The notes: a model not told the origin generated them from the letters alone. Numbered from the stretch's first letter, positions 53,777 to 63,328 are shown. The stretch is 64,000 bases of DNA from Pseudomonadota bacterium (GCA_021783995.1 JAJXTH010000004.1:1-64000); one strand, 5' to 3'. A program made the numbers and translations.

Positions 53777-55042
53777 ATGGACGCCATGAACCTTCTCGGA
53801 TCGATGCCGCCTGAATGGGCGCATGTGCTTTTCGTTCTTTTCCTGTCATTTCTGATCGGGCTTGAACGCGAAGAACGCAAGGACAGGGACGGGCACTATT
53901 CTTTCGGCGGCGTGCGCACTTTCCCGCTGATCGGTCTTATCGGCTATTCGATGAGTCAGCTCTCGGGCGGTGAGCTTCTTCCTCAGGCGATCGGCTTCGC
54001 CGTGGTGGGCGGTTTCCTGATGATTTCCTACTGGCACAAGCTCACCACGTCGACGAGCTCGGGCGTCACTTCCGAGATGTCGGGCCTGGCCACCTATCTC
54101 GTTGGCGCGTTCGTCTATCACGAGATGTTCTGGATCGCCACGGCGCTGACGGTTTCGAGCCTTCTGCTGCTCGAGCTCAAGGAAGGACTGGAGAATCTCG
54201 CCAAGCGCATCGAGAGTGCTGACATTCTGACCTTTGCCAAGTTTCTTTTTCTCTCCGCGGTGATACTGCCGTTGTTGCCCGATGTGCCTTACACAGGATT
54301 TCAGATCAACCCGTTCAAGACCTGGCTCGTTGTCGTGGCGGTGAGTGGCGTCTCCTACGGCAGTTATGTGCTGCAACGCCTGACCAGGGAGAAGGGGAGT
54401 GTCATCCTTGCCGCCCTCCTGGGAGGCGCGTATTCCTCGACGGTTGCGACGGTGGCCTTGGCGAGGCGCGCCAAGGAAGAGGAACAGTCTCATCTTTTCT
54501 CGGGCGGCATACTGATCGCGTCCGGAGTGATGTATCTTCGCCTGGCGATCCTGCTCGCGCTTTTCAATCGGGCGCTGATGCAAAGGCTGGCGATCCCGTT
54601 TGTCGTTCTTGCGATCATCGCATTGATCTCGGGCTGGTTCTGGTCCAGGCGGTCGGATGCTGCAGGCTTGAAGGAAAGCCGGGTGACGGAGCCAAAGAAT
54701 CCCCTGGAAATCAGGGCGGCGCTGCTCTTCGCGCTGCTTTTCGTCGGCATGCTGGTCGCGACGCACTTGGCTGTGACTTATCTTGGCAAGTCGGGCGTCT
54801 ATACGCTGGCAGCGATCATGGGCGTGACCGACGTGGATCCATTCATCATGGGGCTTACCCAGTCCGCGCCTTTGTTGACGCCGCTGCAGGTGGCTTCAGA
54901 CAGCATCCTGATCGCGGCGGCCAGCAACAACGTGATCAAGGGTATCTATGCTTATGCGCTCTCGTCGCGCGAGGTGGGAATACAGAGCCTGGCTCTCCTG
55001 CTGGGGCTTGCGGTGCTGGGATTGCTGCCATTGTTCTGGTAG
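53777..55042 (+). CDS. MgtC/SapB-related membrane protein with DUF4010
   Basis: A 421-residue polytopic protein. The N-terminal MgtC-like domain (about 12-135) contains FLSFLIGLEREERKDRDG and GVRTFPLIGLIG. The C-terminal DUF4010 domain (about 180-420) contains LLGGAYSSTVATVALARRAKE and ending helices. Function unknown; MgtC relatives are linked to magnesium limitation and membrane potential. ATG at 53777 is favoured; ATG at 53786 is possible. Confidence 0.85.
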   Translation: MDAMNLLGSMPPEWAHVLFVLFLSFLIGLEREERKDRDGHYSFGGVRTFPLIGLIGYSMSQLSGGELLPQAIGFAVVGGFLMISYWHKLTTSTSSGVTSEMSGLATYLVGAFVYHEMFWIATALTVSSLLLLELKEGLENLAKRIESADILTFAKFLFLSAVILPLLPDVPYTGFQINPFKTWLVVVAVSGVSYGSYVLQRLTREKGSVILAALLGGAYSSTVATVALARRAKEEEQSHLFSGGILIASGVMYLRLAILLALFNRALMQRLAIPFVVLAIIALISGWFWSRRSDAAGLKESRVTEPKNPLEIRAALLFALLFVGMLVATHLAVTYLGKSGVYTLAAIMGVTDVDPFIMGLTQSAPLLTPLQVASDSILIAAASNNVIKGIYAYALSSREVGIQSLALLLGLAVLGLLPLFW

Positions 55043-55057
55043 CTGCTTATGCGCGGA

Positions 55058-55720
55058 TCAGCGCGGGGTCTCTCCCCATTCTGCCACCCCTTGGCGCAGG
55101 TGCATGGCTGTGTAGCCTTCCTTGTTGAGCAATTCGACCGCGTCGGCAGCCATGAGGCAATAGGGTCCCCGGCAATAGGCGACGACGGTGCGGTCCCTGG
55201 GTAATTCTGACAGACGCTTGCGCAGTTCATCCAGCGGTATCGATCTGGCAAAGGGCAGGTGGGCGGCGAGATATTCCTCTGCAGGGCGCACGTCGAGAAC
55301 GACGACTTCACCCTTGCGCGCAGCCTTGATCAGGCTGTCGCGGTCGCTGGGCACGAGGTCTTCAGGCTCTTTTGCGATCTTCTGCACCGCAAGCTGCAGT
55401 TCGATCAGTCGATCCTCGGCCAGCGTGTGTATCTGCACCCACAGTTCTGCCACCGATTTGTCTGCAAGCCGGTAGTAGATATTCTTGCCGCGCCGCTCGG
55501 TCGCGACCAGATTGGCCATGCGCAATTCGCGCAAATGCGCGCTGGCAAGCTTCATGCTGAGCGCAGCCTCGGCCGCCAGGGTCTCCACCGTCTTTTCATT
55601 CTGGCAGAGAAGCTCGATCAGCTCCAGCCGCTTGGGGCTCGAGAAAACCTTGCCTATTCTTGCCACCTGCTCGTAAAGCGTGTCCTTGATCAGGCGCGCG
55701 TTCTTCATTTTACAATCCAT
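55058..55720 (-). CDS. ArsR-type regulator fused to rhodanese domain
   Basis: A 220-residue fusion. The ArsR-type winged helix (about 1-100) has SSPKRLELIELLCQNEKTV and SMKLASAHLRELRMANLV. The rhodanese domain (about 115-220) has LDVRPAEEY and the active-site loop AYCRGPYCLMAA, with the persulfide-forming Cys. Such fusions can sense sulfane sulfur in the way BigR/SqrR-type repressors do. It is divergent from the DsrE-persulfide dioxygenase genes, its likely targets. Confidence 0.9.
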   Translation of the reverse strand: MDCKMKNARLIKDTLYEQVARIGKVFSSPKRLELIELLCQNEKTVETLAAEAALSMKLASAHLRELRMANLVATERRGKNIYYRLADKSVAELWVQIHTLAEDRLIELQLAVQKIAKEPEDLVPSDRDSLIKAARKGEVVVLDVRPAEEYLAAHLPFARSIPLDELRKRLSELPRDRTVVAYCRGPYCLMAADAVELLNKEGYTAMHLRQGVAEWGETPR

Positions 55721-55730
55721 CTAATTTGCG

Positions 55731-55813
55731 ATTAACAAACGACATTCTATTTGATATTGACATGAATGAGAAATATGTGATCTAATCATTCCAATAACTT
55801 TTAGATTGTTAAT
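55731..55813. promoter_or_regulatory. Candidate operator pair for the ArsR-rhodanese regulator
   Basis: ATTAACAA at 55731-55738 and TTGTTAAT at 55806-55813 are exact reverse complements, one near each divergent start. The rest of this 107-base space is AT-rich (TTGATATTGACATG). The arrangement suits a repressor acting on both genes; no experimental motif is claimed. Confidence 0.4.
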
Positions 55814-55827
55814 GAACGGAGGGTATT

Positions 55828-56178
55828 GTGAATACATTGTTCATACTCAACGACGCACCCTATGGCAGCGAGCGGACCTACAACGGGCTGCGCTTGGCTG
55901 GCGCAGTCGCAAGGCGGGAAGGCAGCACGGTGCGTGTCTTCATGATAGGGGATGCCGCCTCGGCAGCCCACAAGGGACAGAAGGTGCCGCAGGGCTTCTA
56001 CAACATCGAGGTGATGATGGGCAACGTGTTGCGTCATGGAGGCGCGGTCGGAATCTGCGGGACATGCATGGATGCGCGCGGTTTGACCGATGGCGATCTG
56101 GCCGATGGCGCACACCGAAGCACGCTGACGGAACTGGCCGAATGGACGGCGTGGGCGGACAAGGTCCTGGTATTCTGA
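55828..56178 (+). CDS. DsrE-family sulfur-transfer-like protein
   Basis: A 116-residue DsrE/DsrF-like protein with the Rossmann-like start TLFILNDAPYGSERTYNGLRLAG and the Cys loop GGAVGICGTCMDARGL, the expected position of the sulfur-carrying Cys. Family members move persulfide sulfur between proteins. The GTG start at 55828 follows GGAGGG. It is 15 bases upstream of the persulfide dioxygenase-like gene. Confidence 0.85.
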   Translation: MNTLFILNDAPYGSERTYNGLRLAGAVARREGSTVRVFMIGDAASAAHKGQKVPQGFYNIEVMMGNVLRHGGAVGICGTCMDARGLTDGDLADGAHRSTLTELAEWTAWADKVLVF

Positions 56179-56193
56179 TTTTTTGGAGGTCGC

Positions 56194-56925
56194 ATGTTTT
56201 TCAAGCAACTGGCAACAAAGGAGTCTTCGCTTTCCTATTTCTTTGGCTGCGGCACCAAGGGCAAGTCGATGGCGGTCGACGTGGTCGCAGGCGACGAGAC
56301 TTGGTACATCGAGGAAGCCAAAAAGGCGGGCGTCACGATAGACTACGTGATCGACACCCATGTCCATGCTGATCATTATTCAGGCGGCAGGAAGCTGGCC
56401 GAAATGGTCGGTGCGCCGTATTGTCTGCACGAGTCGGACAAGGGGTGGGTGAAATTCGAATTTCATGCGTTGAAGAATGGAGATCTGCTCAATCTGGGCA
56501 ATGTCGATGTCGAGGTGCTCCACACGCCCGGCCATACGCCGGACAGCATCTGCCTTCTGGTGACCGACATGCGTCGCTGCAAACAGCCCTGGTTCGTGAT
56601 CACGGGGGATACGCTGTTTGTGGGTTCCACCGGCAGGCCGGATCTCCTGGGGCGCGAGCGCGAGATGGCGGGGGAGCTTTTTGACAGCATACACGGAAGG
56701 CTGCTGGATCTGCCCAATGAAGTCGAGATATTCCCGGGGCACCAGGCAGGCAGCGTCTGTGGCGCAGGGCTCTCTGGCAAGCCCTCGTCGACGATTGGTT
56801 TCGAGAAGCGCTGGAATCCCGCGCTGACGATGGGCAAGGATGAATTCATCGAAACGCTGATCAGCCAGATTCCGCCGCGCCCTGCAGAGATGGACAGGAT
56901 GGTGGCTGCAAACATCGCGGCATGA
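56194..56925 (+). CDS. MBL-fold persulfide dioxygenase-like protein
   Basis: A 243-residue metallo-beta-lactamase-fold protein of the ETHE1/PDO type. Metal ligands: THVHADH near residue 54, GHTPDS, GDTLF and PGHQAGS. RPDLLG and the non-heme-iron pattern fit sulfur dioxygenases that oxidise glutathione persulfide to sulfite. TTGGAGG precedes the ATG. It overlaps the MFS gene by four bases. Confidence 0.85.
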   Translation: MFFKQLATKESSLSYFFGCGTKGKSMAVDVVAGDETWYIEEAKKAGVTIDYVIDTHVHADHYSGGRKLAEMVGAPYCLHESDKGWVKFEFHALKNGDLLNLGNVDVEVLHTPGHTPDSICLLVTDMRRCKQPWFVITGDTLFVGSTGRPDLLGREREMAGELFDSIHGRLLDLPNEVEIFPGHQAGSVCGAGLSGKPSSTIGFEKRWNPALTMGKDEFIETLISQIPPRPAEMDRMVAANIAA

Positions 56926-58229
56926 CGATGAGCGACGAAACAACGAGGGCCGAACTGGTTCACGGCATCCGCGCGAATCTTGAACAGTTCATGCATCAGC
57001 TGGTTCAGGTGATGCTGGTGGGCTTCACGATAGGCATGATGCGAACCGTGGTGCCCGCGCTGTCCGAATCCGAATTCGGCGTGCCGAAAGATTCCTTCAT
57101 GCTACTCACTGCGTTCGTGGTCGCTTTCGGCCTGGTTAAGGGAGCGCTCAACTTCGTAGCGGGCAGGCTTTCAGAACGCATGGGACGCAAGAAGGTCCTG
57201 CTGCTGGGCTGGGCTGCGGCCTGGCCCATACCTCTTATGGTCTATTTCGCGCCGTCCTGGAACTGGATCGTCGCGGCTACCGTGCTGCTGGGCGTCAACC
57301 AGGGGCTGACCTGGTCGATGACGCAGAATGCGAAGCTCGACATCACCCGTCCGGAACAGCGCGGATTGACGATAGGCTTGAACGAGTTCTCTGGCTATGT
57401 CGGGCTGGCGCTGGCAGGCATCATCACCGCATATCTGGCAGCCGCGCTTGGTGCACGCACAGGGCTTCTGATTTTCGGCATGGTGACAGTGTCACTTGCG
57501 ACGCTGCTCACGCTGCTCTGGGTGAAGGACACGCTGCCTTGGGCGAGATCGGAAGCGGCAAGGCAAAAGTCAGGAGCAGGCTCGGGTCCGGCGCCTCGCT
57601 ATCCCACGGGCATGGGCGATAAACCCTCAATGCGCGAAGTTTTTGCACTGGTCTCCTGGCGTGACAGGCGTCTTGCCGCAATCACGCAGGCGGGCCTTGT
57701 TGAAAAGTTTGTCGATGCGCTGGTCTGGGTTTTCTATCCTGTGTTCCTTGTCAAACATGGTCTGAGCCTGCCGATGACGGGCTGGGTAGTCGGCATCTAT
57801 GGATTCGTATGGGGCGGTTCGCAGTTCTTCACCGGCAAGCTTTCAGATCATGTCGGACGACATGGCCCCAATGTGTGGGGCATGTGGATATGCGGCGCGG
57901 GGGTGGCGATGATGCTCTTGAGAGATGGCATGGCATGGTGGTCCCTGTCCGCCGCCGTTTCGGGTTTCGGCATGGCCCTGCTGTATCCCAACCTTTCCGC
58001 TGCGGTCGCCGACATCTCGCACCCCGCCTGGCGCGGCTCTGCAATCGGCATATATCGTTTCTGGCGCGATCTGGGGTACGGCATAGGCGCACTCGGCCTG
58101 GGTATCACCGCGCATTTCAGCGGAACGGTGGATGCCGCATTCTGGTTTGTCGCGATATCGATGCTCATCTCGGGCGGCCTGCTCAGGATCTTCGGCGAGG
58201 AAACGCACCCCAAGCTGAATCCGGCTTGA
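56922..58229 (+). CDS. MFS transporter
   Basis: A 435-residue inner-membrane transporter with 12 predicted helices in two halves. The first half has the MFS loop motif GRLSERMGRKKVLLLG (about residue 80), the second has GKLSDHVGRHGPNVWG at the equivalent place. It is coupled (ATGA) to the persulfide dioxygenase-like gene, so it may export or import a sulfur compound; this is inference. A start two codons later (56928) is possible. Confidence 0.85.
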   Translation: MTMSDETTRAELVHGIRANLEQFMHQLVQVMLVGFTIGMMRTVVPALSESEFGVPKDSFMLLTAFVVAFGLVKGALNFVAGRLSERMGRKKVLLLGWAAAWPIPLMVYFAPSWNWIVAATVLLGVNQGLTWSMTQNAKLDITRPEQRGLTIGLNEFSGYVGLALAGIITAYLAAALGARTGLLIFGMVTVSLATLLTLLWVKDTLPWARSEAARQKSGAGSGPAPRYPTGMGDKPSMREVFALVSWRDRRLAAITQAGLVEKFVDALVWVFYPVFLVKHGLSLPMTGWVVGIYGFVWGGSQFFTGKLSDHVGRHGPNVWGMWICGAGVAMMLLRDGMAWWSLSAAVSGFGMALLYPNLSAAVADISHPAWRGSAIGIYRFWRDLGYGIGALGLGITAHFSGTVDAAFWFVAISMLISGGLLRIFGEETHPKLNPA

Positions 58230-58282
58230 ATCATCCCTGAATCAGGCATATTCTGACCGGTATCATTGCCAAAGGAGAGCGT

Positions 58283-58492
58283 ATGTACACTGATCACATG
58301 TGGTTCGGCGGCGGCTGGATGATGTTCCCCTGGCTCTTTTTTCTGACCCTGTTCGTTCTCGCCTTTCTGTGGAGAAGCAGGGGCTCTGCACGCGACGAGC
58401 CTGAATCGGCGCTCGAAATACTTAAGAAACGCTATGCGAAGGGAGAGATATCTAGGGAAGAATTCGAGCAGCTGAAAAAGGACATTTCCTGA
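58283..58492 (+). CDS. Small SHOCT-domain membrane protein
   Basis: A 69-residue protein with one helix (about 9-29, MMFPWLFFLTLFVLAFLW) and a C-terminal SHOCT motif, EILKKRYAKGEISREEFEQL. SHOCT proteins are small, common and mostly uncharacterised. AAAGGAGAG precedes the ATG. It is convergent with lipA. Confidence 0.83.
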   Translation: MYTDHMWFGGGWMMFPWLFFLTLFVLAFLWRSRGSARDEPESALEILKKRYAKGEISREEFEQLKKDIS

Positions 58493-58508
58493 TCCTGCGC
58501 CAAGGCAT

Positions 58509-59447
58509 TCAGATCCCGAGGCCTGCCTGATGCGCCTGCTCGTCCGCGTAATAGCTGCTCCTCACCATTGGGCCGCAGGCGGCATGAGAAAATCCCATTG
58601 CCTTGGCCTCGGTCTCGAACATCGAAAAAGTCTCTGGTGTGACGTAGCGCAATACCGGGAGATGCCCGTCCGATGGCTGCAGATACTGTCCCAGGGTCAG
58701 CATGTCAACGTGATGCGCGCGCAGATCGCGCATCACCTCCAGCACCTCCTCGTCGGTCTCGCCAAGCCCGAGCATCAGTCCTGACTTGGTGGGTATTCCG
58801 GTAAATCTCGTCTTGAAATCCAGAAGCAGCTTAAGAGAATGCGCATAGTCGGCACCGGGGCGCGCAAGCTTGTAAAGTCGCGGCACGGTTTCCAGGTTGT
58901 GATTCAACACGTCGGGCAGGCTTGTTGACAGTGCATCGAGCGCTTCGTTGAGGCGGCCGCGAAAATCCGGAACCAGGATCTCCAGTCGCGTGGCAGGGGA
59001 GCCTTTCCGCACTGCGGAAAGGCAGTCGGAGAAGTGCCCTGCGCCGCCGTCCCTGAGGTCGTCGCGGTCGACGCTCGTGATGACCACGTATTTGAGATTC
59101 AGAAGGCCGATGGAGCGCGCGAGATTGGAAGGCTCATCGGGATCCGGGGGATTGGGCTTGCCGTGTGCAACGTCGCAGAACGGGCAGCGCCTCGTGCATA
59201 CGTCGCCCAGGATCATGAAGGTTGCCGTTCCCTTGCTGAAGCATTCTCCGATGTTGGGGCAGGAGGCTTCCTCGCACACGGTGACCAGGTTGTTTTCCCT
59301 GAGCAGCCGCTTGACGTCGTGGTAGCCGCTGCCGGACCCTGTCTTGACGCGTATCCATTCCGGCTTGCGCAGCCGCTCTTCGAGGGGAACGATCTTGATC
59401 GGGTTGCGCGCGGTCTTGGCCGCACCGGTCTGTCTGTTTTCGTTCAT
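58509..59447 (-). CDS. lipA: Lipoyl synthase
   Basis: A 312-residue radical-SAM enzyme that inserts two sulfurs into protein-bound octanoyl groups. The auxiliary Fe-S motif is [12 protein letters not shown], the radical-SAM motif is [13 protein letters not shown], and the C-terminal [11 protein letters not shown] holds the conserved RSSY serine. AAGGA precedes the ATG at 59447. Its start overlaps the lipB stop by four bases. Confidence 0.98.
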   Translation of the reverse strand: MNENRQTGAAKTARNPIKIVPLEERLRKPEWIRVKTGSGSGYHDVKRLLRENNLVTVCEEASCPNIGECFSKGTATFMILGDVCTRRCPFCDVAHGKPNPPDPDEPSNLARSIGLLNLKYVVITSVDRDDLRDGGAGHFSDCLSAVRKGSPATRLEILVPDFRGRLNEALDALSTSLPDVLNHNLETVPRLYKLARPGADYAHSLKLLLDFKTRFTGIPTKSGLMLGLGETDEEVLEVMRDLRAHHVDMLTLGQYLQPSDGHLPVLRYVTPETFSMFETEAKAMGFSHAACGPMVRSSYYADEQAHQAGLGI

Positions 59448-60142
59448 GCTGTTTTCCTTGATTGCTGCAAACCGTGTATCAGGTTTTGCGTGAGTCCTGC
59501 CTGAAGCTCGTTGATGCTTGCTGTGATGCCTTGCTCCACGCACTGCGTGACGCGCAGGCCTTGATAGCCGCACGGATTGATCAGGCTGAAGGGAGCGAGG
59601 TTCATGTCTGCGTTGAGCGCCAGCCCATGATAGCAGCAGCCGTGCCTGATCCTCAGGCCCAACGATGCGATCTTCGCGTCATTCACATAAACGCCAGGTG
59701 CGTCGATGCGGTTCATGGCTTTTACACCATAATCTCCGAGCAGATCTATCACCGATTGTTCCATCACGCTCACCAGTTCGCGCACGTTGAGCTTCAGGCG
59801 GCGCAGGTCGAGCAGCAGATAGGCCACGATCTGCCCGGGGCCGTGATAGGTGATCTGTCCGCCGCGGTCTGTTTTTATCACGGGGATGTCTGTTCTTTGC
59901 AGCAGGTGCTCCGGCAGCCCTGCAAGCCCCTGGGTAAAGGTGGAAGGATGCTGCACCAGCCAGATTTCGTCACGCGTATCCGCAGTGCGTTCCACGGTGA
60001 ATTTCTTCATCGCCTCCCATGTGGACAGATATTCGACCATGCCCAGAGTATGCACAACAGGATGCGGGATTGAGAATCGGGGGCGCGGTTCTTCATCGCT
60101 CGCTGTTGATTCTGGCAGAACTGCTCGATCCTCGATCCTCAA
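59444..60142 (-). CDS. lipB: Octanoyltransferase LipB
   Basis: A 232-residue enzyme that moves octanoyl from acyl carrier protein to lipoyl domains. [49 protein letters not shown] and INPCGY are conserved; the catalytic Cys and Lys (NDAKIASLG) are in place. No ATG lies near the expected start. The likely initiation codon is a TTG at 60142 inside the heptamer tract; a GTG at 60055 would give a 203-residue protein nearer the family core. The N-terminus is therefore uncertain. Confidence 0.93.
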   Translation of the reverse strand: MRIEDRAVLPESTASDEEPRPRFSIPHPVVHTLGMVEYLSTWEAMKKFTVERTADTRDEIWLVQHPSTFTQGLAGLPEHLLQRTDIPVIKTDRGGQITYHGPGQIVAYLLLDLRRLKLNVRELVSVMEQSVIDLLGDYGVKAMNRIDAPGVYVNDAKIASLGLRIRHGCCYHGLALNADMNLAPFSLINPCGYQGLRVTQCVEQGITASINELQAGLTQNLIHGLQQSRKTA

Positions 60143-60156
60143 TCCTCGTTCCTCAC
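60129..60156. repeat. Heptamer tract (TCCTCNN x4) at the ybeD / lipB junction
   Basis: Four heptamers TCCTCGA, TCCTCAA, TCCTCGT, TCCTCAC stand in direct tandem on the plus strand. They include the ybeD stop codon, the likely lipB start (TTG) and its ribosome-binding site. The unit matches the tract at 8212-8232. Confidence 0.8.
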
Positions 60157-60428
60157 AAAACCATCTTGATCAGGGGATGGGCGCACAGTTCCCGATACAG
60201 AGCGTCGAGCTGGGCGCGCGAGGTGGCGTGTATCGTGCAGGTCAGGCTGATGTATTTTGCGGTCCTGCTTGCGCGCATCTCCATGCTCGCAGCATCGTAA
60301 TCCGGAGCGTGTTTCACGATCACTTCGAGAACGGACTGAGCCAGATCGGGGTGCTGCGCGCCGAAAATCTTGAGCGGGAAATCACACGGATATTCGATCA
60401 GGCTTGCGGATTCGGGAATGTCTTTCAT
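60153..60428 (-). CDS. ybeD: DUF493 family protein (YbeD)
   Basis: A 91-residue protein of the YbeD family, with LIEYPCDFPLKIFGAQ and the ACT-like fold pattern (ISLTCTIHATSRAQLDALYREL), ending HPLIKMVL. It has a regulatory-looking ACT-like fold but no settled function. It lies between dat and lipB, the usual place, and overlaps dat by four bases. Confidence 0.93.
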   Translation of the reverse strand: MKDIPESASLIEYPCDFPLKIFGAQHPDLAQSVLEVIVKHAPDYDAASMEMRASRTAKYISLTCTIHATSRAQLDALYRELCAHPLIKMVL

Positions 60429-61279
60429 TTTGCGCGCATCACATTATGTTTGTAATCCTGATACAGCGCATGCATTCTTCTGAACATGGGCCCAGGAATT
60501 CCGGCTCCGACATGCTTACCGTCAACGCGTGTTATCGCCAGGACTTCCCTGGTGCTCGATGTCAGCAGGAGCTCGTCGGCCTCGAATACCTCGGCAACGG
60601 AAATCCTGCGCACCTCATGCGGGATGCCGCTGGCGCTTGCGATCTCGAGTATCACGTCGTAGGTGATGCCAGGCAGCATCAGGTTGTCCTTGGGCGGCGC
60701 GAGCAGCACGCCGTTTTTGACGACGAAGACGTTGCTTGCAGCGCCTTCGGTAAGGAATTCGTTGTCGCGCATCAGCAGGGTTTCCGCGCATCCCGCGTCT
60801 ATTGCCATCTGCCGCAGCAACACATTGGGCAGCAGCGATATCGCCTTGATGTCGCAGCGCAGCCAGCGGTTGTCTGTCGCCGTGACTGCGGATATTCCGC
60901 TATCCAGAAGCGAAGCCGGAGGAGTGGTAAGCGGGTTGCTCATCACGAATACCGTGGGCGCAACGGGCGGGACAGGGAATGCGTGGTCGCGCTTTGCCAC
61001 GCCGCGAGTGATGTGCAGGTAAAGGGACTGGTCATCCGGAGCGTTGCCTGCGATCACTGCGTTCAGTATGCTGACCCATTCCTCGTTGCGGTGCGGATTG
61101 GCAAGCCTGATGCCGTCGAGGCTGTGCTTCAGGCGCCCAAGGTGCTCATCCAGCCTGAATGCGCGCCTGGAATAGACAGGGATCACTTCATAGACGCCGT
61201 CGCCAAAGATGAAGCCACGATCCAGCACGGGGACCTTCGCTTCCTCTATCGGCATGTACTGTCCGTTCAGGTAGATCAT
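60425..61279 (-). CDS. dat: D-amino-acid aminotransferase (class IV)
   Basis: A 284-residue PLP class IV aminotransferase. VLDRGFIFGDGVYEVIPVY opens the protein, the PLP lysine is in RCDIKAISLLPNVLL near residue 142, and GAASNVFVVKNGVL follows. It makes or uses D-alanine and D-glutamate for the cell wall, matching the neighbouring D-Ala-D-Ala carboxypeptidase. 4-amino-4-deoxychorismate lyase is a related alternative, less likely from context. Confidence 0.87.
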   Translation of the reverse strand: MIYLNGQYMPIEEAKVPVLDRGFIFGDGVYEVIPVYSRRAFRLDEHLGRLKHSLDGIRLANPHRNEEWVSILNAVIAGNAPDDQSLYLHITRGVAKRDHAFPVPPVAPTVFVMSNPLTTPPASLLDSGISAVTATDNRWLRCDIKAISLLPNVLLRQMAIDAGCAETLLMRDNEFLTEGAASNVFVVKNGVLLAPPKDNLMLPGITYDVILEIASASGIPHEVRRISVAEVFEADELLLTSSTREVLAITRVDGKHVGAGIPGPMFRRMHALYQDYKHNVMRAK

Positions 61280-61294
61280 CTGCTGGCCTCGTGT

Positions 61295-62446
61295 CTACAG
61301 CGGATTGTATTTCATGATCAGCAGGCGCACGCTGTCCCATCCGCGCGAGAACACGTTGGCCTGGGCCACGCTGTCCAGTGCGAGCAGTGGGAACTGCGCA
61401 TACGGTTTTCCGTCCAGCGTGAACCGCAATATCCCGAGCTGCTGGCCGGATTCGACCGGCGCGATGATGGGCTGGCGGGTTTCCACGCTGGCCTTGAGCT
61501 CGGCATATTTGCCCTTGGGGATGGTCAGCACGAGATCCTGTCTGAATCCGAGATCGACATGGCTTTCCGTTCCTTTCCAGACACGCATGTGGACGACGGG
61601 CTGGCTGTTCTGGTAGAACTTCACTGCATCGAAGGCTTGGAAGCCGTAGTTCAGGAGCTTCTGGCTGTCCGAGGCGCGTTCGCTGTCTGATGCCGCGCCC
61701 AGCACTACGGCGATCAGCCGCCTCTTGTCCCGAAGCGCGGAGCCCACGAGGCAGAACCCGGCCGATTCGGTATGCCCGGTTTTCATGCCGTCGGCGTAGG
61801 GGTCCAGCCACAGGAGGCGGTTCCTGTTTGCCTGAGAGACATTGTTGAAGGTATATTCCTTGAGCTTGAAGATCGGGTAGTATTCAGGAAAATCGCGCAC
61901 GACGGCTGCCGCAAGGATGGATAGATCGCGGGCTGTGCTGTAGTGTTCGGCGTCGGGCATGCCGACCGGATTGGCAAAGTGCGTGCCCTTCATGCCCAGT
62001 CGCTGTGCTTCCCTGTTCATCATCGCGACGAACTGCGCCTCGTTTCCGCCGACCTCTATGGCGAGGAGATGGGCTGCATCGTTGCCGGATTGCACGATCA
62101 GGCCGTGCAGCAGCTCGTCTATCGTCACTGTCTGTCCGGGCTTGAGCAGCATGCGAGATTCACCATTCGTGACGCGTGGCGCATCCTGCGGCACGGTCAC
62201 GCTCTGATTCAGGTGGAGCTTGCCCTGCCTGATCGCGCTGAAGGTCAGATAGGCCGTCATCAACTTGGTCAGCGATGCGGGTTCCATGCGCTCGTCCGCA
62301 TTGTGGTCCAACAGTATCTGGTTGCTGGAGAAGTCGTACAGCAGATAGGATTTCGCTTCCAGAACGGGAGGCTCAGGAATGTCCAGCGGCAACGCGTGGG
62401 CTGCAAAGCTTGCCAGCAGGCAGAGGAATGACAGTATGGCTTTCAT
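61295..62446 (-). CDS. dacC: D-alanyl-D-alanine carboxypeptidase (PBP5/6 type)
   Basis: A 383-residue penicillin-binding protein with a signal peptide (about 1-18, ending HALP). The catalytic motifs are SLTK in MEPASLTKLMTAY, SGN in IVQSGNDAAHLLAIE and KTG in ADGMKTGHTESAG. A C-terminal beta domain (about 265-350) and a terminal amphipathic helix (SVRLLIMKYNPL) suggest inner-membrane attachment from the periplasm. It trims the terminal D-Ala of peptidoglycan stem peptides. Confidence 0.94.
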   Translation of the reverse strand: MKAILSFLCLLASFAAHALPLDIPEPPVLEAKSYLLYDFSSNQILLDHNADERMEPASLTKLMTAYLTFSAIRQGKLHLNQSVTVPQDAPRVTNGESRMLLKPGQTVTIDELLHGLIVQSGNDAAHLLAIEVGGNEAQFVAMMNREAQRLGMKGTHFANPVGMPDAEHYSTARDLSILAAAVVRDFPEYYPIFKLKEYTFNNVSQANRNRLLWLDPYADGMKTGHTESAGFCLVGSALRDKRRLIAVVLGAASDSERASDSQKLLNYGFQAFDAVKFYQNSQPVVHMRVWKGTESHVDLGFRQDLVLTIPKGKYAELKASVETRQPIIAPVESGQQLGILRFTLDGKPYAQFPLLALDSVAQANVFSRGWDSVRLLIMKYNPL

Positions 62447-62452
62447 GCTTGG

Positions 62453-63328
62453 TTAGAATATGTCTGCCATCTGGGCTGCCTGCAACGCGATCTCGTTGAT
62501 CGTGTCCCTGAGTTCGTCCGCATCGTCTGGATCTATGCCCAGCGTCTGCCATTCCCGGTCGCCGATCTCGCTTCCGCAGTATTCGTTGATGCCGAAATTG
62601 GGCAGCAGTTTTTCTGCGAGATTGATCATGTAGGCCAGCATGTTCGAAAGGGGTACCTCGTCCTCGTATGGCGTGTGGTGGTAATGCAGCACGTCTATGA
62701 TTTCCTCGGGGAGATTCCACTGACGCGCAAGCTGCGCACCCAACTGGCAGTGGGAGATGCCAAGCACCTCCTGTTCGATTTCAAGCACATGGCGTGCGGG
62801 TTGCAGTGCAAACTGCTGATGCAATTCGTTGCTTGCAACGCTGTCGACATGGTGTATCACCATGTAGCCCATGTCGTGCAGCAGTCCTGCCAGGTGAATG
62901 TGGTCCTGCTGCGGCCTCATCTGCCTCGGCATCGAAAGCGAGAGCGTGTTCATCGCAATGGAGATCGAAAGGCTGTGCAGCCAAAGGTACTGCGGGGAAA
63001 AATTCTGTGTGGCGGGAACCTTGGAAAAATTCGACATCGCCGCGATGCCGAGTGCTACAGCTTTGACACGGGTCAGGCCCAGCAGCATCGCTGCTTCCGG
63101 AACGGTGCCCACCTTGCGGTTCAGGCCCATCATCGGGGAGTTGGCAAGGCTGATCAGCTTCGCCGATATCTGCGGATCCTGTCCGATCAGCTTCAGCAGT
63201 TCTGCCTCGCCCTCGTCGGTATTGAGATTCAGCGCCATCAGTTTCATCGCGATTGCAGGCATGGCTGGAAGTGAATCCAGGTTGGCCAGCGCGTGGGTGA
63301 GTTTCTGGCGGATCAGTTCAGTGGACAT
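62453..63328 (-). CDS. HDOD-domain signalling protein
   Basis: A 291-residue protein made of one HDOD domain (about 15-215) with NLDSLPAMPAIAMKLMAL, LIGQDPQISAKLISLANSP and HLAGLLHDMGYMVIHHVDS. The last keeps part of the HD motif but not a full metal site. HDOD proteins take part in signalling and stress control. It is 80 bases upstream of the window's regA on the opposite side of the flow, and probably independently transcribed. Confidence 0.88.
   Translation of the reverse strand: MSTELIRQKLTHALANLDSLPAMPAIAMKLMALNLNTDEGEAELLKLIGQDPQISAKLISLANSPMMGLNRKVGTVPEAAMLLGLTRVKAVALGIAAMSNFSKVPATQNFSPQYLWLHSLSISIAMNTLSLSMPRQMRPQQDHIHLAGLLHDMGYMVIHHVDSVASNELHQQFALQPARHVLEIEQEVLGISHCQLGAQLARQWNLPEEIIDVLHYHHTPYEDEVPLSNMLAYMINLAEKLLPNFGINEYCGSEIGDREWQTLGIDPDDADELRDTINEIALQAAQMADIF

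Noticed and set aside
60404-61690. Long open frame of about 428 residues on the plus strand across ybeD, dat and dacC
   Set aside because: It lies opposite three well-conserved genes, has no ribosome-binding site and its composition (His, Gln and Arg rich) is that of an antisense shadow in GC-rich DNA.
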